NCBI GenBank assembly: GCA_031553835.1
Contig: JAVBKX010000020.1
Span: 1-40,861 of the forward strand
Source: JAVBKX01 sp031553835
GTDB taxonomy: Bacteria; Bacteroidota; Bacteroidia; Bacteroidales; Azobacteroidaceae
Direction: 5' to 3'
DNA: 40,861 nt
In this document: in pieces, positions 26,201 through 33,831 of the stretch
Layout of the letters: every line of letters starts with the position of its first letter
Position numbering within the stretch: the first letter of the stretch is position 1
Notes under the pieces: model-generated
Seen by the model: the letters and a program-made list of their open reading frames with translations, nothing else
The model's database searches: none
What the model was told of the DNA's origin: nothing
Made by a program: the position numbers and the translations under genes

Positions 26201-27063
26201 AAAATGCGGTTTACACCTTTATTCAATTTTACTTTATAAGCATATATATCCAAATCGCAATTCCGTTCTTCCGGAATAGAAGAAATCAGGGCGTCATTGA
26301 TCCAAATCTTCAATGAACCGGACGTTCCCGTTCGGACATAGACTTCCTGTGCAACCGGACTATTAACAAATGTCTGTGTATAAAAAATGGAATTATTCAA
26401 CTGAAAATAAAAATCGAAAGCAAACCACAAATCACTTCGGATAGCGCTGGGCTGATACCATTGTACATCAGCATCTACGCTATTTTTGAATACGCTTTCA
26501 GGGGTTGCTTTGGTTAAGGCGCCCCAATCTTTATCGAATCCACTTCCGGAAATATTACTGAAATCGCCCAATACCTGCCAATTGGACAACGCGCCGGTAT
26601 GTGCAAAATATTCTTTGCCTTTATTAAAATCATTCCGGTTGATATAATACTCTCCTATTTTTTCATCCAACATGGCTTTCAACGTGCCGTTCATCTTCGG
26701 ATCATTCATGATTTCGTTGAAAAAGGCAAGTTGAGCGTCTGAAAGAGTGGAACCAAGGCTCATAAAAGGCATCGAAAACAGAGCATACAACTGCGGATAA
26801 GGATTTTGGCTGCTTTCATAAAACCGTCGGAAGTTGACAAAGGCGCTGGAATCGTTCGCCTCACTCCAATCTAATAAAGCAAGCCCAAGGTAAGCATCAG
26901 CTTTGGATTCTGGTTCGCGTTGTACTGCCAAATCAAAAAAGTTGCGGGCTTCTTTCCTGTTGTTGTTATTAAACTCTTTCCAAGCCTGGTTGTAATTATC
27001 CTGGCTTGCAAAAACAGATGTCGCAATCAGTAAAGACAGTATGCCACAAAAAAACTTCTTCAT
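23299..27063 (-). CDS. Very large exported TPR, DUF3857 and transglutaminase-like protein
   Basis: The 1254-aa product has a signal peptide (MKKFFCGILSLLIATSVFAS; ATG 27063 preferred, ATG 27069 also possible). Residues 25-130 and about 370-680 are TPR-like helices (EEYFENKVREEPANPLNYLL, YIYKELKNDTKAKDNFKKAI). Residues about 200-320 look like a beta-rich carbohydrate-binding-like insert. A DUF3857 domain (about 700-850) precedes a transglutaminase-like core with an intact triad: C940 in LGDCKD, H982 in AFNHCIAQ and D1000 in ELTDNK. DUF3857 plus transglutaminase proteins are widespread in Bacteroidota and presumed periplasmic; the substrate is unknown, and protease or peptide cross-linking activity are both possible. 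It is the last gene of the leftward phoH-purC-aroE group, 120 bp after aroE. Confidence 0.85.
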   Translation of the reverse strand: MKKFFCGILSLLIATSVFASQDNYNQAWKEFNNNNRKEARNFFDLAVQREPESKADAYLGLALLDWSEANDSSAFVNFRRFYESSQNPYPQLYALFSMPFMSLGSTLSDAQLAFFNEIMNDPKMNGTLKAMLDEKIGEYYINRNDFNKGKEYFAHTGALSNWQVLGDFSNISGSGFDKDWGALTKATPESVFKNSVDADVQWYQPSAIRSDLWFAFDFYFQLNNSIFYTQTFVNSPVAQEVYVRTGTSGSLKIWINDALISSIPEERNCDLDIYAYKVKLNKGVNRILVQIGQSEISRANFMMRLTDANANPIEGLTHSATYSKYTKSTAPATNDLLPFFPEEYFENKVREEPANPLNYLLLAETYLRNDKAYEGIRILKKVEQQFAPKSSFVSYRLAEAYARAQNNTDYSREIENIKLDDPDSYVALTNFYSEAIDMEKYTEAEEINAKIKKLYRENRDTEARDMQLLNLQKKIDELITYAKKMYAKYPYSYDYMSLNFSIEDNVYKNTKAATALLEEYCKQYFNTSALDVLANRYLTLGETEEGLKIYRQRIEQMPYATGFLYSYVGLLQKMQRYDDALSVLDEIKKLAPYLSGVYSTQGYIYKELKNDTKAKDNFKKAIYYAPTSYDARMQLRLLDNKKEIFDLFPQKNLNELIAKAPTAKDYPDENAVIVMEENQLVFYPEGAQEQRREIAVKILNQSGIEEWKEYGIGYNGNSQKLILNKYEVIKANGQKLKAETDNEGTVVFTNLEVGDVLHLDYRLQNYASGVFSKHICDYAVMQYNIPVMYSRYSILLPKNKKFDYVVKNARIAPQISDMEDMKLYQWEAIDQTPIKDEPYMSPLVDVATTFVFSSIPNWQFVSDWYRDMTTNKINAHSDYVFKETFAEILKGKENAAPLEKAALFYEYILQNITYSNVSFLQSNFIPQKASRTITTRLGDCKDVSTLFVALCREAGIKANLVLLDSRFNGKNSLALPSYAFNHCIAQLNLDGKIYYLELTDNKLPFGSALDYDLDSNILPIPYKNESIGSQLLVMEMPFRTKNRIEREAAISIENNDMKIQFSSIRYGQLSSFFRHLYADKGAEDRLKEVNQNVAADWSVPVKVSDLTFGNMDNLCDSVTSSYRVDAKGVLQNVAGMQIFKLPWSDGLSSLSAITLENRKYPFEFWSMIYADSQTEQFRITLPQGKHFAEIPQNVKLECTAATYELTYTTVPDGNMLVKRTFTKKQDIVAPAEYAAFQEFLTQVSENDNKQYAIK

Positions 27064-27085
27064 TTTCATATTATTGATAATTTTA

Positions 27086-27152
27086 AACACAAAGACACGA
27101 AGACATAAGGTGTTAGTTTAAAATTTCCTTTGCGTCTTCGTGTCTTTGTGTT
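27086..27152. repeat. Inverted repeat of the 'cacaaagacacgaag' type between aroE and the transglutaminase gene
   Basis: Arms 27086-27104 and 27134-27152 are perfectly complementary over 19 bp with a 29-nt loop. The arms themselves are built of near-repeats (CACAAAGA, CACGAAGA). Transcripts from aroE must cross it, so it may attenuate transcription of the downstream gene. Confidence 0.7.
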
Positions 27153-27183
27153 GATGTTCATTTTTTCCGGTGTTTCATTATAA

Positions 27184-27924
27184 CTAATTTGTCCAAAATT
27201 CCCAGGCCGCAAACGCTTGCAACAGTAACATTTCCAATCCGTTTTTGACCATCGATCCTCTGGATTTTCCATGTCTCAGAAATAGCGTTTCATCCGGATT
27301 ATAAAGCAAATCATACAGTAAATGTTGTGGCGTCAGGTATTCATAAGGAATAGCCGGACATTCGTCCACATGGGGATACATACCCACAGGCGTACAATTT
27401 ACAATGACAGTATATTCCATCAAAACCCTCTCATCCAAATCTTTATATAAAAACGCATCTTTGACTTTTTCTCTCGACACAAACTTTGCTTCCAGCCCCA
27501 ACTGCCGCAAACCGTGATAAATGGCTTTTGAAGAACCGCCGGTCCCCAATATCAAGGCTTTCCTGTGATGTTCTTTCAGCAATGGATCGATAGATTGCTT
27601 GAAACCGATAATATCGGAATTGTACCCTACCAGTTTCAACTTGCCTTTGTTCCGGATGAATTTGATCACATTAACCGCTCCGATTTCTTTGGCATTGGCG
27701 CTCAAATCATCCAAATAAGGAATTATCTGTTCCTTGTAAGGGATGGTGACATTGAGTCCTTTCAGATTCGGATTTTGCTTAATAACCTGCTTAAATTCCG
27801 ATATTTTGGCAATTTCAAAATTAACATATTCAGCCTCTATCTGTTCCGAACTGAATTTTTCATTAAAATATCCCTGCGAAAAAGAATGTTTTAAAGGATA
27901 GCCTATCAAGCCATACTTATCCAT
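27184..27924 (-). CDS. aroE: Shikimate dehydrogenase
   Basis: AroE reduces 3-dehydroshikimate to shikimate with NADPH in aromatic amino-acid synthesis. The start is ATG 27924 (MDKYGLIGYPLKHSFSQ); the frame extends two codons to a TTG. Seen are the shikimate-binding S-x-S in KHSFSQGYFN, the catalytic lysine in NVTIPYKE, the N-S-D motif in GYNSDIIGF, the NADP loop ILGTGGSSKAI and the late VKNGLEMLLLQA. At 246 aa it is at the short end of the family but has all motifs. It follows purC by 21 bp and is presumably on the same transcript. Confidence 0.95.
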   Translation of the reverse strand: MDKYGLIGYPLKHSFSQGYFNEKFSSEQIEAEYVNFEIAKISEFKQVIKQNPNLKGLNVTIPYKEQIIPYLDDLSANAKEIGAVNVIKFIRNKGKLKLVGYNSDIIGFKQSIDPLLKEHHRKALILGTGGSSKAIYHGLRQLGLEAKFVSREKVKDAFLYKDLDERVLMEYTVIVNCTPVGMYPHVDECPAIPYEYLTPQHLLYDLLYNPDETLFLRHGKSRGSMVKNGLEMLLLQAFAAWEFWTN

Positions 27925-27945
27925 GAGCAATACAATTTAGAAGGT

Positions 27946-28890
27946 TTATTTGTTCAGAAATGCAAGAATATTTTTTTCAATGCGAGCGGCGACATCGCCC
28001 GTTTCGGCCTTGACAAACGGCATTCCTACAATCTTTTCATATAATTCGATGTAGCGATCCGACACGCCTTCGCAGTAGATTGCGGTCATTTCAGGAACTT
28101 TTTGTCCTTCTTTTCCCTGAAAACCATTTTCCATCAACCATTTGCGAACAAATTCCTTGGAAAGTTGTTTTTGTTCTTCGCCTTTTTCGAATCGTTCGGC
28201 ATATCCGTCGGCATAAAAATAACGGGAAGAATCGGGCGTATGAATTTCATCGATCAGGAAAATTTTGCCGTCTCTTTTACCAAATTCATATTTGGTATCG
28301 ACTAATATCAATCCTTTTTCCGCAGCCATTTCCGTTCCGCGTTGAAACAGTGCGTATGTATAGCGTTCCAATTGTTCATATTCTTCTTTACTTACCAGGC
28401 CTTGCGCGATGATTTCTTCCTTTGAAATATTTTCATCGTGACCTTCGTCCGCTTTCGTCGTAGGAGTAATGATCGGCTTAGGGAAACGTTGATTTTCACG
28501 CATTCCGTCGGGTAATGCAATGCCACATAACATTCTGGCGCCGGCCTTATATTCGCGCCAGGCGCTACCGGTCAGGTAACCGCGAATTACCATCTCCACT
28601 TTATATGGAATGCATTTCAATCCAACCGTTACCATCGGATCGGGAGATGCGATTTTCCAATTCGGAAGAATATCGGCTGTCGCGTCTAAGAATGTGGCTG
28701 CGATCTGATTCAAAACCTGACCTTTATAAGGAATGCCTTCAGGCAATATCACATCAAACGCCGAGATGCGGTCGGTTGCTATCATCACCAAAGTATCGTT
28801 ACCAATGGTATATACATCTCTTACTTTTCCATGATACACATTGGTTTGATCCGGAAAATGGAAATCTGTGTAAACTAATGTTTTTTGCAT
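27946..28890 (-). CDS. purC: Phosphoribosylaminoimidazole-succinocarboxamide synthase
   Basis: PurC joins aspartate to CAIR using ATP in purine synthesis. The start is ATG 28890 (MQKTLVYTDFHFPDQTN); the frame's upstream extension overlaps phoH and is not credible. Landmarks are the Gly-rich GKVRDVY, the DRISAFDVILPEGIPYKG block, EMVIRGYLTGSAWREY, the ATP site region IITPTTKADEGHDENI, LVDTKYEFG and IDEIHTPDSSRY. At 314 aa it belongs to the longer PurC group with an extended C-terminus. It lies 35 bp after phoH. Its products have no metabolic tie to aroE beyond sharing the operon. Confidence 0.96.
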   Translation of the reverse strand: MQKTLVYTDFHFPDQTNVYHGKVRDVYTIGNDTLVMIATDRISAFDVILPEGIPYKGQVLNQIAATFLDATADILPNWKIASPDPMVTVGLKCIPYKVEMVIRGYLTGSAWREYKAGARMLCGIALPDGMRENQRFPKPIITPTTKADEGHDENISKEEIIAQGLVSKEEYEQLERYTYALFQRGTEMAAEKGLILVDTKYEFGKRDGKIFLIDEIHTPDSSRYFYADGYAERFEKGEEQKQLSKEFVRKWLMENGFQGKEGQKVPEMTAIYCEGVSDRYIELYEKIVGMPFVKAETGDVAARIEKNILAFLNK

Positions 28891-28925
28891 AATTATAAAA
28901 TTAATTGTAACCCCTAAGGAGACTT

Positions 28926-29930
28926 TCAACCAGGTCCATTTTGTTTGGCTTCGCGTAAGTCTGCTTTAGAAGATTTAGATATTTTATTTTCTTTCTCATC
29001 ATATTTCTCGTACGCCTCAACGATACGTTGCACCAATTTATGGCGTACAATATCTTTTTTGGTAAATTCGATATGGCCGATTCCTTCCACATGCTTTAAT
29101 ATTTTCAATGCATGAATCAGTCCCGATGTTTGGGAAGGAGGAAGATCGATCTGCGTAATATCGCCTGTTACAATCATTTTGGCATTCATTCCCATCCGCG
29201 TTAAAAACATTTTAATCTGATGGGTGGTAGTATTCTGCGCCTCGTCGAGAATAATGACGGCATCGCTCAGTGTGCGTCCGCGCATGAAAGCCAACGGAGC
29301 GATCTGTATCACTTTATTTTCCATATATTCCTTGAGCTTTGCCAAGGGAATCATATCTTCCAATGCATCGTATAAAGGCTGGAGATAAGGATCAATTTTA
29401 TCTTTCATGTCGCCCGGAAGAAAGCCCAACTTTTCACCGGCTTCAACGGCAGGACGACTCAAAATGATTTTTCGTATTTCTTTGTTTTTCAATGCTCTGA
29501 CAGCTAATGCTATGGCTGTATAAGTTTTTCCGGAACCGGCGGGGCCAATGGCAAATAACAAATCATTTTTTGCAAAAGCATCGACTAATTTCCGTTGATT
29601 TTCCGTGCGGGCTACAATGGGTTTTCCATTCATCCCGTAAATGATCAGATTATCTTGTGCGGGGGCATTTTCCATACGATTGCCCCGGATGATGGATAAG
29701 ATATTATCGTCCGACAATAAATTATATTCGCGGCAATAGGCTTCCAATTCATGCATTTTTTCTTCAAATGCGACTAATTCCAATTCATCTCCTATCACTT
29801 TAATCACATTTCCCCTGGCCATAATCCGCAATTTAGGGTACATGGACTTAATCAGTTGAATATTGGAATTGTTCATTCCAAAAAAAATAACAGGATCTGT
29901 ATCGTCTAATATAATAATGCGTTCAATCAT
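28926..29930 (-). CDS. phoH: PhoH-family ATPase
   Basis: The 334-aa product has an N-terminal KH-like RNA-binding segment (about 25-75) and a PhoH P-loop domain (about 100-310). Walker A is GPAGSGKTYTAIALA, Walker B is VIILDEAQNTT and the sensor-like VTGDITQIDLP follows. Conserved SRPAVEAGEKLGFLPGDMKDK identifies the family. PhoH proteins are ATPases linked to RNA metabolism and ribosome maturation; the precise role here is unknown. It is the first gene of the leftward group, with a -7 box at 29971-29978. The C-terminal tail (YDEKENKISKSSKADLREAK) is charged and probably disordered. Confidence 0.93.
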   Translation of the reverse strand: MIERIIILDDTDPVIFFGMNNSNIQLIKSMYPKLRIMARGNVIKVIGDELELVAFEEKMHELEAYCREYNLLSDDNILSIIRGNRMENAPAQDNLIIYGMNGKPIVARTENQRKLVDAFAKNDLLFAIGPAGSGKTYTAIALAVRALKNKEIRKIILSRPAVEAGEKLGFLPGDMKDKIDPYLQPLYDALEDMIPLAKLKEYMENKVIQIAPLAFMRGRTLSDAVIILDEAQNTTTHQIKMFLTRMGMNAKMIVTGDITQIDLPPSQTSGLIHALKILKHVEGIGHIEFTKKDIVRHKLVQRIVEAYEKYDEKENKISKSSKADLREAKQNGPG

Positions 29931-29970
29931 AAAATTTACAACTCATTTTCCAATATCGGTAAATTAGTTG

Positions 29971-29978
29971 CAAATGTA
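29971..29978 (-). promoter_or_regulatory. Bacteroidota-type -7 box for phoH
   Basis: TACATTTG is read on the minus strand from 29978 to 29971, about 40 bp before the phoH ATG. Confidence 0.5.
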
Positions 29979-30181
29979 TAAATTTTATGATTATCCTATT
30001 CGGAAAATTATGTTATCTTAGCCATTTATTCTTGAATATTTATCTTTTTATGAATAATAAAACAAGATTGATTGTCGATTCTCATAGACTCAAAAGCTAT
30101 TCTTTACAGCTCAAATTGTATATTTGGTTTAAATTTTACATTTTTTCAGTCATATATAGTTTTTGTTTTGACTACTTCCAT

Positions 30182-30189
30182 TATCTTTG
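30182..30189 (+). promoter_or_regulatory. Bacteroidota-type -7 box for the histone-like gene
   Basis: TATCTTTG lies 29 bp upstream of the ATG at 30219. A TTTTG at 30161-30165 could be the -33 element with slightly short (16 bp) spacing. Confidence 0.55.
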
Positions 30190-30218
30190 TGCCCGAATTT
30201 ATTAAAACAATAAAAATT

Positions 30219-30392
30219 ATGAAAGGAATAGTAGAGAACTTAAATCAACTTTTTGCAGAATTCGCAAAAGATGCAGCATCGCAAGTGGAAAATGGTAATA
30301 AAGCAGCTGGAGCGCGCGCTCGTAAGGCTTCTTTGACTATCGAAAAAGCATTGAAAGAATTTCGTAAAGTTTCTATCGAAGCTTCAAAATAA
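30219..30392 (+). CDS. Hc1-type histone H1-like DNA-binding protein
   Basis: The 57-aa product starts at ATG 30219 (MKGIVENLNQLFAEFAKDAA) and contains NGNKAAGARARKASLTIEKA with a basic LKEFRKVSIEASK tail. This matches the short histone H1-like proteins (Hc1 family) found throughout Bacteroidota. They are presumed to bind and compact DNA, as Chlamydia Hc1 does. The sequence is one amphipathic helix pair with positive charge in the second half. It has its own promoter box and a strong terminator directly after, so it is a monocistronic and probably highly expressed unit. A longer frame upstream exists but starts inside the promoter and is not credible. Confidence 0.9.
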   Translation: MKGIVENLNQLFAEFAKDAASQVENGNKAAGARARKASLTIEKALKEFRKVSIEASK

Positions 30393-30417
30393 CAATTCTT
30401 TATTTGTTATTAAAAAC

Positions 30418-30453
30418 AAAACGGAATTAGATTTATCATACTAATTCCGTTTT
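30418..30453 (+). terminator. Intrinsic terminator after the histone-like gene
   Basis: AAAACGGAATTAG (30418-30430) and its exact complement (30441-30453) flank a 10-nt loop and continue into a T run, 25 bp after the stop codon. Confidence 0.92.
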
Positions 30454-30493
30454 TTTGTTTTGTTGAAAGCTCCTGTCATCGAAAGATTTTTAT

Positions 30494-30501
30494 TACTTTT
30501 G
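30494..30501 (+). promoter_or_regulatory. Bacteroidota-type -7 box for the queuosine-precursor transporter
   Basis: TACTTTTG lies 57 bp before the ATG at 30551. Transcription from it would start just upstream of the predicted preQ1 aptamer, giving a very short leader almost entirely taken up by the riboswitch. Confidence 0.6.
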
Positions 30502-30515
30502 TATCGCAAACAGTG

Positions 30516-30546
30516 CCGTGTGCTTGAACACCACGTAAAAAACAAG
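30516..30546 (+). promoter_or_regulatory. Probable preQ1-I riboswitch in the leader of the yhhQ-family gene
   Basis: The leader contains stem CGTG (30517-30520) / CACG (30532-30535), an 11-nt loop TGCTTGAACAC and an A-rich tail TAAAAAACAAG (30536-30546). Loop CTTG (30523-30526) is complementary to tail CAAG (30543-30546), giving the H-type pseudoknot of preQ1-I aptamers. The ACACC string at the loop end and the AAAAAAC tail match the class consensus as I recall it. The tail ends four bases before the ATG, so ligand binding would hide the ribosome entry site and turn off translation. The downstream gene is a queuosine-precursor transporter, the expected target. The stem is short (4 bp), and a competing GTGT/ACAC hairpin exists. 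Confidence 0.7.
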
Positions 30547-30550
30547 ATTT

Positions 30551-31231
30551 ATGAATAAACAAGTTTCAGTTATTTTCCTGTTAATGGGCATCATTATGGC
30601 GGTTGCCCTCGTTTTATCCAACATTCTCGCCGTAAAACAATTCACTATCTTCGGATACCCATCCACTGCCGGATTGCTCACATTTCCAATTACGTATGTC
30701 GTCAACGATTGTATTGCCGAAGTCTGGGGTTATAAAAAAGCCCGGTTGATTATCTGGGTTTCTTTCGCCACCAATTTTTTGGCAGTCCTCTTGTTTCAAA
30801 TTTCGATTATCCTGCCTCCGGCGGCAGAATTTACTTTGCAAGATGCTTATGCTTCTATTTTGTCGCAAACTCCCCGCATTGTAGTCGCCAGCCTGATCGC
30901 TTTCTTAGTTGGTTCCTTCCTGAATGCATACGTAATGAGTAAAATGAAAATTCTGCACAAAGGAAAAAAATTCGGACAAAGGGCTATCGCATCTACGGTC
31001 GTGGGCGAATTGGCCGATTCATTCCTGTTTACTTTTATTGCTTTCCTGTTTGTACTACCGGCCGGTTTTATTTTAAAAATTGTAATCGTGGAAGCGATTC
31101 TAAAAACACTTTTTGAAATCGTGGTATTGCCCATTACAACTTTGGTGGTAAAATATGTAAAAACAAAAGAACAGATTGATGTATTTGATGAAAATGTATC
31201 ATATAATGTGATGAAAGTTAGGGATATTTAA
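30551..31231 (+). CDS. yhhQ: Queuosine precursor transporter (YhhQ/QPTR family)
   Basis: The 226-aa product has about six membrane helices. Family landmarks are LVLSNILAVKQFTIFG, LLTFPITYVVNDCIAEVWGY and the IASTVVGELADSFLFTFIAF segment with its conserved G-E-x-x-D-S. QPTR proteins import preQ0/preQ1 or related deazapurines for queuosine tRNA modification. ATG 30551 is fixed by the riboswitch-like leader that ends four bases before it. The gene stands alone between the histone-like gene's terminator and the SpoIIM-MoxR operon; no queuosine synthesis genes are nearby. Regulation is predicted to be translational repression by preQ1. Confidence 0.92.
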   Translation: MNKQVSVIFLLMGIIMAVALVLSNILAVKQFTIFGYPSTAGLLTFPITYVVNDCIAEVWGYKKARLIIWVSFATNFLAVLLFQISIILPPAAEFTLQDAYASILSQTPRIVVASLIAFLVGSFLNAYVMSKMKILHKGKKFGQRAIASTVVGELADSFLFTFIAFLFVLPAGFILKIVIVEAILKTLFEIVVLPITTLVVKYVKTKEQIDVFDENVSYNVMKVRDI

Positions 31232-31239
31232 ATTTTAAT

Positions 31240-31247
31240 TATCTTTG
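31240..31247 (+). promoter_or_regulatory. Bacteroidota-type -7 box for the SpoIIM-MoxR operon
   Basis: TATCTTTG lies 24 bp before the ATG at 31272, directly after the yhhQ stop. It would start the six-gene operon independently of the riboswitch-controlled gene. Confidence 0.5.
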
Positions 31248-31271
31248 TTGCCGTCAATTTTATGCTCCAAA

Positions 31272-32252
31272 ATGAAAGAAGCGATTTTCATTCGCCAAAA
31301 TACGGAAAAATGGAAGCGTTACGAAGCCTGCTTACTACAAATTGTTAAGCAATCTCCGGATGGTTTGGCTGATATGTATATTGATATCACAAATGATTTA
31401 TCTTTCTCAAGAACTTATTACCCTACATCGAAGACAACTGCTTATCTGAATAAACTGTCTTCTAAAATTCATCAATATATTTACGGTAAAAAACGGGAAC
31501 GGTGGTCGCGTTTCATTACGTTTTGGACACAGGAAGTTCCTCTGACAATGTATAATACCCGTAAAGAGCTGCTGGTTTCTTTCCTGATTTTCGCTGCAAG
31601 TATGTTATTGGGTGCCTTTTCGGCCGCCCATGATGAAAATTTTGTGCGATTGATATTAGGCGACCGATATGTGGACATGACGATCGACAATATTGAAAGC
31701 GGCGATCCAATGGGTGTGTACAAAGACAGTGGAGAGACCGCTATGTTTCTCCAGATTACCGGAAATAATGTCCGGGTCTCATTTAATATGTTTATTGCAG
31801 GGGTGCTGACTGCCATTGCTACAACATTTTTACTATTGTACAATGGCGTGATGCTGGGCGCTTTTCAATATTTCTTTTATGAATACGGCTTACTGTTCCA
31901 ATCCGTGCTCACGGTTTGGATTCACGGCACATTGGAAATTTCGGCCATCATTATTGCCGGAGCCGCCAGTCTTGCCATGGGTAACGGATGGTTGTTTCCG
32001 GGCACCTACACCCGGCTGGAATCATTTCGCAGAGGAGCTAAGCGCGGAGTAAAAATTATCGCAGGGCTGATTCCTATTTTTATTATCGCCGGTTTCCTTG
32101 AGTCGTTTGTAACGCGCCACACAGAAATGCCCGTTTGGTTAAGCTTGTGTATTATCCTTGGCTCATTAGCTTTTGTGATATTTTATTTTATCATTTATCC
32201 GGGAATAATTCCCAAAAAACAGGAAGAAGATCATGAGCAACAAAGAACATAA
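31272..32252 (+). CDS. SpoIIM-like (DUF95) membrane protein
   Basis: The start is ATG 31272 (MKEAIFIRQNTEKWKRYEAC); an upstream in-frame start overlaps the promoter box. The N-terminal 100 residues are soluble and helical, typical of the non-sporulating 'stage II sporulation protein M' group (REAIFIRQN...W, LADMYIDITNDLSFSRTYYP). About five to six membrane helices follow (LVSFLIFAASMLLGAF, FNMFIAGVLTAIATTF, HGTLEISAIIIAGAASLAMG, KIIAGLIPIFIIAGFLE). The conserved N-x-x-V-S-F-N-M-F and H-G-x-x-E-I motifs are those of the DUF95 family. It is the first gene of a six-gene operon also encoding MoxR and DUF58 proteins, which is its usual context in Bacteroidota. The molecular role is unknown. Confidence 0.85.
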   Translation: MKEAIFIRQNTEKWKRYEACLLQIVKQSPDGLADMYIDITNDLSFSRTYYPTSKTTAYLNKLSSKIHQYIYGKKRERWSRFITFWTQEVPLTMYNTRKELLVSFLIFAASMLLGAFSAAHDENFVRLILGDRYVDMTIDNIESGDPMGVYKDSGETAMFLQITGNNVRVSFNMFIAGVLTAIATTFLLLYNGVMLGAFQYFFYEYGLLFQSVLTVWIHGTLEISAIIIAGAASLAMGNGWLFPGTYTRLESFRRGAKRGVKIIAGLIPIFIIAGFLESFVTRHTEMPVWLSLCIILGSLAFVIFYFIIYPGIIPKKQEEDHEQQRT

Positions 32253-33090
32253 AATCGAATTATACAAACGTCGAACCTGGTCGCAAAGCCTGATGGCTGG
32301 CATCGACTTCTACCAGCAACACATAAAGATTATTTATGGAAACGTTTTCAAAATCGGACTTCCTACCGCAATATTATCTGCGCTCATTTTCAGCAATGGT
32401 TATGGCGACAGCCATGAGACCAGTTTCTCTGCATTAGCTTTCAGCTCTGCATCTGTTACTCGTCAAATCATTTATTCTATTGTCCTGCTGATCGCACAAT
32501 CCCTGACATTCACCGTTATTGCGTACTTGCTGCAACTGTATGATGAAGGACAGATAAAATCGCCCCGCAAATTTCAGTTGATGGAAAATTTAATGTCCCG
32601 TTCGGGCAAAACATTGGCGATTTATTTCTTTGTATCCCTGCTTTATTTGCTGGCCGGCTATGCATTGATAAAACTGATTGAGATAGAAAACCTGTACGCA
32701 GTTTTCCTTTTAATAGGAATCATCATTTTTCTGACCCCGTTGTTGACTTTAGTTACTTACCCCGCTTGTTTCGAAGAATGCAGCGCTTTCGAATCTCTTT
32801 CCAAAGGGATCAGGATGGGATTCAGATCCTGGGGATCGACTTTCATGATCGCTTTTATCTTATCCATGATCTTGTTGGTTATGTTCTATGCTTTCTTTTT
32901 CATAGGATTCATTATTTCTCTGTTAGGAGTAGGATTGATGGCGCAATTCACGATTTTCTTTCTTGTGATGGATATATTCCTGATCTTTCCCATTTTTGTC
33001 ATTTGCTTCGCCTTTCATTATTTCTCCATTCAGGAAACCAACGAAGGTATTTCGTTAAAAGCAAAAATCGACGACTTCGAAAATCTATGA
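32233..33090 (+). CDS. Polytopic membrane protein of the MoxR operon
   Basis: The 285-aa product has about six hydrophobic segments (35-55, 75-100, 120-145, 150-170, 200-230, 240-270) and a short basic N-terminus. The start at 32233 overlaps the SpoIIM-like gene by 20 bp, so translation is coupled. I do not recognise a named domain; position and topology match the uncharacterised membrane protein regularly found between the SpoIIM-like and DUF4129 genes. The YPACFEECSAFESLSKGIRMGF segment resembles the short motif repeated in bacterial 'glycerophosphoryl diester phosphodiesterase membrane domain' proteins, but this is weak. The function is presumably shared with the operon. Confidence 0.75.
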   Translation: MSNKEHKIELYKRRTWSQSLMAGIDFYQQHIKIIYGNVFKIGLPTAILSALIFSNGYGDSHETSFSALAFSSASVTRQIIYSIVLLIAQSLTFTVIAYLLQLYDEGQIKSPRKFQLMENLMSRSGKTLAIYFFVSLLYLLAGYALIKLIEIENLYAVFLLIGIIIFLTPLLTLVTYPACFEECSAFESLSKGIRMGFRSWGSTFMIAFILSMILLVMFYAFFFIGFIISLLGVGLMAQFTIFFLVMDIFLIFPIFVICFAFHYFSIQETNEGISLKAKIDDFENL

Positions 33091-33830
33091 AATGCTGGAT
33101 TTACATACTGATTTTTCTGCTTCCGATAGCCACAGCCATCGCTCAGGAAGAAGAAGATGATGATATCGTGATAGTAGAATCCGAACAGGTAATTTATCCC
33201 GTTTTACCCACAGAAACCCATACGCCGGCTCCAATTAGCTTAGATGAAAATACAGTAAAATCCTATACCGATTCTAAAGAATACGATTATTTTTCTTTTC
33301 ATCCACAAGAAGATAGTTTTTGGAAAAAAATCTTAAATGCTATTGCAAGATGGATCTTCCGAAGTTCTGACAAAAGCATTACCAATCAACAACTTAATAT
33401 AACAGGCTGGGTCATTGTAGCCATTGCGGTAATCTTACTTGTCGTCGTTTTTTTTGTATTCAGGCCTTCGTTGTTTTATCGCACTTCGAAGAAAAAAAGA
33501 ATCGATTATCAGGTAGAAGAAGAAACCATCCATGGAGTCAGTTTTGATCAGCTGATCCGCGATGCATTGGTGAGAAATGATTATTCGGAAGCAACCCGCT
33601 GGAAATATTTATCCGTATTAAAAGTATTGCAGGACAAAGGATTGATCTCCTGGGAAGTGCACAAAACAGTCAACGAATACGTCCGGGAATTCAAACGTAC
33701 AGACTTAAGGCAAGAATTCCGGAATTTATCTTCCGAATTTTTGTATGTAAGATACGGACATTTTGAAGCGTCGGTGGAAGATTATGAAAGGGTCAAAGCC
33801 TGGTCAGACGCTATCATCAAACGGATTTGA
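33087..33830 (+). CDS. DUF4129-containing membrane protein
   Basis: The start is ATG 33087, which overlaps the previous stop by four bases (ATGA); a longer frame further upstream lies inside that gene. The 247-aa product has a signal peptide (1-18), an acidic extracytoplasmic stretch (EEEDDDIVIVE), one membrane helix (about 110-130, GWVIVAIAVILLVVVFFVF) and a cytoplasmic DUF4129 domain (about 150-247: FDQLIRDALVRNDYSEATRW, LSVLKVLQDKGLISW, ...YG). DUF4129 is often fused to transglutaminase domains elsewhere; here it stands alone. It sits in the MoxR operon with one base between its stop and the next start. Confidence 0.83.
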   Translation: MKCWIYILIFLLPIATAIAQEEEDDDIVIVESEQVIYPVLPTETHTPAPISLDENTVKSYTDSKEYDYFSFHPQEDSFWKKILNAIARWIFRSSDKSITNQQLNITGWVIVAIAVILLVVVFFVFRPSLFYRTSKKKRIDYQVEEETIHGVSFDQLIRDALVRNDYSEATRWKYLSVLKVLQDKGLISWEVHKTVNEYVREFKRTDLRQEFRNLSSEFLYVRYGHFEASVEDYERVKAWSDAIIKRI

Positions 33831-33831
33831 C

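Noticed and set aside
29987..30205. 72-aa frame before the histone-like gene
   Set aside because: Low-complexity Tyr/Phe/Leu translation of AT-rich promoter DNA; it runs through the -7 box at 30182.
32766..33086. N-terminal extension of the DUF4129 frame
   Set aside because: It overlaps the preceding membrane gene out of frame; the ATGA overlap at 33087 followed by a signal peptide is the credible start.
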